A program made the translations under genes and the position numbers. Positions 58,848-64,000 of a stretch of DNA of 64,000 bases are shown piece by piece. Below the pieces are notes generated by a model. The model saw nothing but the letters and a program-made list of their open reading frames with translations, made no database searches and had not been told where the DNA came from. Every line of letters begins with the position of its first letter. Position 1 is the first letter of the stretch. This stretch comes from Heloderma charlesbogerti (Eukaryota; Chordata; Lepidosauria; Squamata; Helodermatidae), in the NCBI GenBank assembly GCA_026122225.1, contig JANEZZ010001871.1, forward strand, positions 2,157,443-2,221,442, given 5' to 3'.

Positions 58848-59723
58848 TAGGGGTGCACGAAAGCCACCTACCTGGTCTCGCAGCTTGCTTCGCGGTGGGG
58901 GGGAGGCGCTTCGCTGCTCCCCCCGAAGTTCAGGCCGTGGGGGAGGCTTCCCGCCTCGCCCGGCCGAAATTCAGGCCGGGGGGGAGGCTTCCCGCCTCGC
59001 CCAGCCGAAATTCAGGCCGGGGAGGAGGCGCCTTGCCTCGCCCGGCCGCGAAATAAAAAGTTTTTTAAAAAAACGCCCCCGTGATAGGCTATGTGATGAT
59101 TTACGTAGCCTATCACAGCTAGATCTGCAAAGTCAGCCATGATAGGCTACGTTAATAGTCACGTAGCCTATCATGGGTGACTTAAAAAAAAAAAAAAAGC
59201 GCGTACGCAAATGGCGGCCCCCATAGGGAGCCGCCATTTGCATTCCTTATTTGGTCGCTGTAGTCTACGTAAATCTTTACGTAGACTACGGCGACCAAAT
59301 AAGGAACACGAATGGCGGCTCCCTATGGGGGCCGCCATTAGCCGTACGCACTTTTTTTTTTTTTTAAGTCACCCGTGATAGGCTACGTGACGATTTACGT
59401 AGCCTATCGGCTGACTTTGCAAATCTAGCCATGATAGGCTATGTTAATCGTCACGTAGCCTATCAGGGGGGCGTTGTTTTTTTTTTTACTTTTATTGGAA
59501 TGGCGGCGGCGGCGGCAGCCGGTCGAAAGACCGGCTGCCGCCCCCGCCCCTGACGAAGACCTGCCGAACTGCTGCCGGGACCCACCGCCGGGAGGGACAT
59601 TTGGGAAAGGTAAGTCCCATCCCGGGGGGGGCAGAGAATTTCTCCCTGAAACTACTTCAGGGGGCCGAATAAGTTGGCACTCGGCCCCCCGAAGTTTCCA
59701 GGAGAAATTCTCCCCCATCCCTA
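58848..59723 (+). mobile_element. Palindrome-rich hAT-like element, copy J (inside env)
   Basis: The ends are TAGGGGTGCACGAAAG and CCCCCATCCCTA, with the perfect duplication ATGATGTT (58840-58847 and 59724-59731). It has 40-bp GC units at 58920-59050, paired TGATAGGCTAYG palindromes on both sides of a shorter central palindrome (59200-59352), and a CGGCAGCCGGTCGAAAGACC hairpin near 59511. The right donor AGGTAAGT (59608) is intact; the left is ACCTACCT. Confidence 0.95.
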
Positions 59724-60014
59724 ATGATGTTAGCAGAAAAAGGAGGGGTATGCTTTATGTTAGGTGGGCGGTGCTGCACCTTCATCCCTAACAACACTGC
59801 CCCAGACGGCACAATAACAAAAGCATTACAAGGTCTCACCACCTTATCTGAGGAGTTAGCCGAGAATTCAGGGATTCTGAAACCCCCTGACTGCCTGGCT
59901 AGAAAAGTGGTTTGGAAAATGGAAACACCTAGCAGGCTCAATCCTTATCTCGTTTGTAGTGGTGGTAGGAGTTCTGGTATTATTTGGTTGCTGCATTATC
60001 CCCTGTGTCAGAGG

Positions 60015-60903
60015 TAGGGATGGCGGAGAATTTCTCCACGAAACTTCGGGAGGCCGAGCGCCGAGGCATTCGGCCCCCCGAAAGTGTTGGGGAAATTCTC
60101 CGCCGGCCCCCCTGCCCCCCCGGATGGGACTTACCTTCAGCGAATGTCCCTCTTGGCAGCGGGTCCCGGCGGCGGTTCGGCGGGGGCGGCGGCCGGTCTC
60201 CCGACCAGCTGCCACTGCCGCCATTACAAAATAAAAAAGTAAGTAAAAAAAAAAAAACACCCGTGATAGGCTACGTGACGATTTACGTAGCCTATCACGG
60301 CTAGATTTCCAAAGTCAACCATGATAGGCTACGTAAATCGTCACATAGCCTATCATGGGTGACTTTGGGGGGGGGGAAAGCGCGTACGCAAATGGCGGCG
60401 GCCCATGGGCGCCACCATTTGCGTTCCTTATTTTGGCATGTCTAGTCTACGTTTACGTAGACTATGGCGAAAATAAGGGAACGCTATTTGAGTTGCCGTT
60501 ATTTTCGCCGTAATCTACGTAGATCTTTACGTAGACTAGACGTGCCAAAATAAGGAACGCAAATGGCGGCGCCATTTGCATATGCGCTTTTTTTTTCTTC
60601 CAAAGTCACCCATGATAGACTACATGACGATTAACGTAGCCTATCATGGCTGACTTCGGAAATCTAGCCGTGATAGGCTACATTAATCGTTACGTAGCCT
60701 ATCATGGGGTGTTTTTTTGTTGTTGTTTTTTTACTTTTTCTTTCGCGGCCGGGGAGACGGGGCGCTTCTCCCCGGCCTGAATTTTGGCTGGGCGAGGCAG
60801 GACGCCTCCCCCCCTCGCCTGAACTTCGGGGGGAGAAGCAAAGCGCCTCCCCCCCACTGTGAATCACCCCTGAGAAAAGGTAAGTGACTTTCGTACATCC
60901 CTA
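60015..60903 (-). mobile_element. Palindrome-rich hAT-like element, copy K (env tail)
   Basis: It begins TAGGGATGGCGGAGAATTTC and ends GACTTTCGTACATCCCTA. The flanks GTCAGAGG (60007-60014) and CTCAGAGG (60904-60911) differ at one base. The central palindrome with ATGGCGGCGGCCCATGGGCG arms spans about 60385-60590 and has lost symmetry on its right side. Both outward donors ACTTACCT (60128-60135) and AGGTAAGT (60878-60885) are intact. Confidence 0.94.
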
Positions 60904-61013
60904 CTCAGAGGCTTATCCCAGCGATTGATAGAAACCGCTCTGTCAAAACAATATTTTGATTGTACCAATAAAGAGGCTCCGTTCTGAACGCTTTAAGACG
61001 TGAGTAAAGACTT

Positions 61014-61025
61014 AAAGGAGGGAAT
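61014..61025 (+). promoter_or_regulatory. Polypurine tract
   Basis: AAAGGAGGGAAT directly precedes the 3' LTR and would prime plus-strand DNA synthesis. Confidence 0.8.
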
Positions 61026-61388
61026 TGTTAGAAAAAGAGACTCCATAACCATTGGCGCCTCAGTTACGTAGGAGCCCGAGCGGCGGGAAAAATGTGGGTG
61101 GAGCAAAAAGGAGAACCATAATGACGCGCTCATGACTAATGGCTTGGTAAGCTGATACTGACTGTTTATTGGCTATTGGCTTGGTAAGCTAATGTACTGA
61201 CTGTTTCATTGGTTATTGGCAAGAACAATAGAGGTGATAAGGTATAAAAGGCTTTTGCACACGTGTCTCGGGGTCCAGACTGCTCTGCACCCGTTTTGCA
61301 AAACGTTCAATAAAATAGTGTTGGATCCACTGCTGCCTGCCTGGCATCCTTTTCTTCTAAACCGAAAGCAAGAACTTTTTATCTGACA
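61026..61388 (+). repeat. 3' LTR
   Basis: It has the same length as the 5' LTR, with TATAAAAG at 61243-61250 and AATAAA at 61309-61314 at identical offsets. The differences from the 5' copy that I counted are ten transitions (for example ACCGTTGG/ACCATTGG, CACATAT/CACGTGT, AAACTGA/AAACCGA), about 97 percent identity. Confidence 0.95.
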
Positions 61389-61623
61389 GCAGGACATGCA
61401 TGTGATAGCACCCCAGCAACTCCTATACAGAAGCATACTGCTTCTGAATCTGTAGGTAACATGTCATTTGTCTCAAAGGAAAGGGGTAGGCCAGGTCCAA
61501 CATGGAGCAGCACAGATGGGAGGAGGAGTAACCTAGGCACCTGGGACCAGTTGTCCACTGCCTTCCATCAGGAAGAAAAATGGGATCGAAATGTAGCAAG
61601 AACATAAATAAACCTGGAGGCAC
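61389..61623. repeat. Right part of the dispersed repeat split by the provirus
   Basis: GCAGGACATGCATGTGATAG, CCCCAGCAACTCC and AGCATACTGCTTCTGAATC continue the repeat begun at 50425. The join is inferred from this family's usual order. Confidence 0.65.
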
Positions 61624-62452
61624 CTCTGCATTACGGCATCTTTACTGGACAAGCAGTTCCGATAAAAAAAAACATGATTAGCTCATTTGCATTGATCATG
61701 TGAAAACATTTAGGATTCTTCTTTCTCACATGCATGAAATCCAAATACACAATATCTCTAGTTAAAATGGGATGGTGAGGACACAGCTACATAGAAAGGA
61801 ATGTTCATGTTTATCTCATATTGAACCCGAAGAAGACCTAAACCCATTACAATGATATGATTGTAAACCAGACAAATTTGTTCTAATTAGATTTACTCCA
61901 ACATTTCATATTTATTGCTATTAATTCTTTACGTTACCTGAGATCATTCATGATTACCCCCGGAACACATTTTGTTTTAAGTTAATGACCTTTATTCAGC
62001 ACTTTTTGAGAGCTACCACATTTTTCTTTCTCACAGTGCTTAGAAAAAGAAACAGCAGACAAAGTAAATACTTTAATACTGGTGAATTGAACTGACAGAA
62101 TAACAATTGTTATATCTGCAGTGCATTTTCCATTAGCTGTGCTTATAATCCAACATCCAAATAATTTATATTAATTGGAAAATGGCTTTCAGCAACAAAG
62201 CTGGAAAAATGCTGTTGACAAGAGGCAGGAAATGTCCTGTGACATCAAAGCAGATCATGATGCCCTATTCACAAAGCGTGTGAGTTTGCAGCACATGACT
62301 TCAAGAATTAAAAGAGAATTCTACAGCCAGCATTTCTTTAGGATGGGGTACGCACTACGGCCACTCTCTAGTCCCCTCACAAAAGCCACGAGCACTCCAG
62401 TCTGACACAGCGTATTGGGATGCAATACTGAATTCCTTTAAACCAGAGTATT
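61624..62452. other. Unassigned AT-rich sequence
   Basis: No gene or repeat is recognised; the open frame at 62175-62405 has no domain. Confidence 0.45.
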
Positions 62453-62460
62453 CCTTAAAG

Positions 62461-62831
62461 CAGGAACCTCAGGCCCAGGAGCCCAGTCCAGTCCTTCTGT
62501 GGTCCCCATCCAGCCTGTAGAGTTCCCCATGTGTCTGCACCCCCTTTCCCTGGTCCCACCCCAACCACCAATCGTTTGGTGGTTTCCTGGCTTTTATGCA
62601 GTATTTTCCCCATTCTAAAAGGTTGAAATGCCGCTCCTAAGGCTCAGTTATTGGCAGTAGGAGCTTTAAGCTACAATAGGCTGATTTATTGTTTTGTATT
62701 GTTTGCCCCACCTTGTCTGCCCTCAGCCCCGCCCCCTTTGCATTTGGCCCCACCCACCACTGGAATGCAGCCTGAGAGTTTTGTCAAAACAGGAATTCAG
62801 CTCTCGAGCTGAAGGAGATTCTGCATCCCTG
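62461..62831. mobile_element. hAT-like MITE with CAGG/CCTG ends
   Basis: The ends are CAGGAACCTCAGGCCC and CTGCATCCCTG; the flanks CCTTAAAG and CCTTAAGA match at six of eight bases. The interior carries GGCCCCACCCACC, shared with the fragment at 4300-4475. It is non-autonomous and of a different subfamily from the palindrome-rich elements. Confidence 0.6.
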
Positions 62832-62859
62832 CCTTAAGAGGAGTTGCTCTGTAGTACAG

Positions 62860-63470
62860 CTAAAAAAAATGCAAGCTGATTCCAGTGCACCACAGATGAA
62901 GTCATTAATGTGTTCAGACCCAGCGCCCACCCGCATCCAAGTGGCTGCTAGTGTCAGGGGTGTTTCTGAGAGCAGGGAGTGGGACAGCAGTTCAGATTCT
63001 GAAGGAGAACCATCAGACTTGGGGGAGGTGTTTTCCCAGGCTAGTCCAGATATGAGTAGGCCTGCTTCTCAGGTTACCAATGTGCAGATGGCTGAGCTTG
63101 AGGGTCCCTCCTCACCCCCCTCCCCTGTGAGAGGCAGCGAACAGGAGATTGACCTAATAGATGCCAGGCGCAGGCACAGAGCAAAGAAAGAGAAGGCAGG
63201 GGCAGAACTTAGACGGTCTACCCAATTGGCCCTGCGTGAGAAGCTGTGCTTAGAGGCCTCATGAGAAGAGAGGGACCTCCCCCCCTTAAGTTAGGTTAGT
63301 CAGACCCCCTCCCTCTTTGAAGGGTGGGCAACTCTCGTAACTTCCTTTTGATTCCCCTGAAGGCATTCCTTTGTAGACTGAGAGTCACTGAGAATTTGCA
63401 TCTGTATGACCCTGTGAAGTAATGGATTAAAAGCTGTGGACTGAAGCCTCTCATCTGTGACAGCTTGCCC
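62860..63470 (+). repeat. Unidentified repeat with coding remnant, second copy
   Basis: The frame 62869-63264 (131 codons) reads a Ser/Glu region (DSSSDSEGEPSDLGE), then EIDLIDARRRHRAKKEKAGA, RRSTQLALREK and a stop. The order matches the frame in 8430-9183. Downstream GTAATGGATTAAAAGC may be the remains of a poly-A region. No known domain is evident. It is likely the C-terminal end of a retroelement protein rather than a host gene. Confidence 0.55.
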
Positions 63471-63686
63471 ACCATTTCTGCTGTCAGGTGGTGTTCACAG
63501 AATCCCATCCATCACAAAAATCATTTTTTCACCCATCTCTCACCTCACCCCTTCCCCAACACCACACCACTCCTCCCACAGCAACAGTGGCAGCCTCCCA
63601 GGCAGCTCCCACATGCTTGCCAGGAACTGGCCCCAACAGAGGAGAAGGGCTCTCTTAAAAGGACAGTATGCTCCAAGTGCTAAGAC

Positions 63687-64000
63687 TAGGGATGGCGGAG
63701 TCTGTGGCGGAATGGACTACACCCCCCCCCGCCACCCCCTGAAACCCCCCTGGGACAGACCCTACCTAGTGGTGGCAGCTGCTCAGGGTCATTGCCTCCA
63801 TCTGCTGCCGGGCTGCGGAATGAAATAGCAGCTGTTGTAGTGGCCACCATTTGCATCTCTGCCAGTGGCCATGATTGGCTATGTAAATATTTGCATATCC
63901 TATCACAGCAAAGAGCAGGGACGCAAATGGCAGCCGCTATGCCATTTGCGTCCCTGCTCTTTCCATGATAGGCTACGTAAATATATACATAGCCTATCAT
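63687..64000 (-). mobile_element. Palindrome-rich hAT-like element, copy L, cut by window end
   Basis: It begins TAGGGATGGCGGAGTCTGTG and shows CCTACCTAG (weak donor) at about 63762. A GCCACCATTTGCATC hairpin arm, a TGATTGGCTATGTAAATATT palindrome and AGGGACGCAAATGGCAGCC with its complement follow. A TGATAGGCTACGTAAATA palindrome then runs into the window end. Confidence 0.85.

Larger units (their letters stand above)
57610..60987 (+). pseudogene. env: env (surface and transmembrane subunits), interrupted twice
   Basis: The start ATG at 57610 opens a signal peptide (KWLWILTLLTYGVMG). The surface subunit frame has one TGA at 58045-58047 and otherwise stays open to 58847. It contains NHTGC and NWSGVC glycosylation/Cys motifs and an R-E-K-R furin site at 58564-58575. 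The transmembrane subunit includes NQIAAGFESTLFWW, a heptad region with AEQLDATSQMALENRRV, then hAT-like copy J. It resumes in phase with a CX6CC motif at 59751-59777. A frameshift near 59880 precedes a Trp-rich membrane-proximal segment and a hydrophobic span (VVVVGVLVLFGCCIIP). Copy K then interrupts the tail, which ends at TGA 60985-60987. The protein mediates entry in the family; this copy cannot produce it. Confidence 0.9.
50533..61388 (+). mobile_element. Endogenous gammaretrovirus-like provirus, complete layout, three insertions
   Basis: The order is 5' LTR, tRNA-His-like primer site, gag, pro-pol, env, polypurine tract, 3' LTR. Its length is 10,856 bp, of which about 2.7 kb are three hAT-like elements with their duplications (54588, 58848, 60015), leaving about 8.1 kb. 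The flanking bases GCCG (50529-50532) and GCAG (61389-61392) suggest a 4-bp duplication with one change, as for gammaretroviruses. The LTRs differ at about 10 of 363 sites, all transitions. Gag, Pol and Env each contain stops and frameshifts, so this copy cannot make its full proteins. Confidence 0.95.

Overview
The window is repeat-dense vertebrate DNA, most likely from a squamate reptile (lizard or snake). It holds several copies of a BovB-type RTE LINE with its (AAC)n tail, a tRNA-derived SINE ending in the CCTTTACC motif of the Sauria SINE family, CR1- and L2-type LINEs, and a gammaretrovirus-like endogenous provirus. I found no convincing intact host gene. The genus cannot be read from the sequence.

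Layout. Bases 1-24202 form one huge inverted repeat: base x pairs with base 24203-x. The axis lies near base 12100 with a spacer of only 3 bases. The arms look essentially identical; I found one substitution plus three extra bases at the tip. Each arm carries, from outside in, a BovB LINE, a 104-bp tandem repeat, a palindrome-rich hAT-like element (943 bp), a fragment of a second, an unidentified repeat with a coding remnant, a 949-bp hAT-like element, and a decayed non-LTR reverse transcriptase. An inverted repeat this long and this spacerless may be an assembly or read artefact. From 24203 on the sequence is single copy: an L2 fragment, many small non-autonomous DNA transposons, BovB copies (one interrupted), a CR1 fragment, a Sauria-type SINE, a CR1 LINE interrupted by a nested pair of transposons (46.6-50.3 kb), and a complete but broken provirus with two LTRs (50533-61388), itself split by three transposons.

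The most striking component is a family of GC- and CpG-rich non-autonomous elements of 0.6-1.0 kb with TAGGGRTG/CAYCCCTA ends and 8-bp target duplications. I count 13 insertions outside the mirrored arm, 11 of them with both ends. Their interiors are stacks of perfect or near-perfect palindromes, and a consensus 5' splice-site motif (AGGTAAGT) faces outward near each end. They have inserted into BovB, CR1, the provirus (three times) and each other, so they were active after all of those.

The provirus has LTRs of 363 bp that differ at about 10 positions, all transitions. It has a tRNA-His-like primer site, a Gag with PPPY and CCHC motifs, an in-frame TAG between gag and pro, a DD35E integrase, and an Env with a furin site and a CX6CC motif. 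All three genes carry stops or frameshifts, several of the latter at homopolymers.
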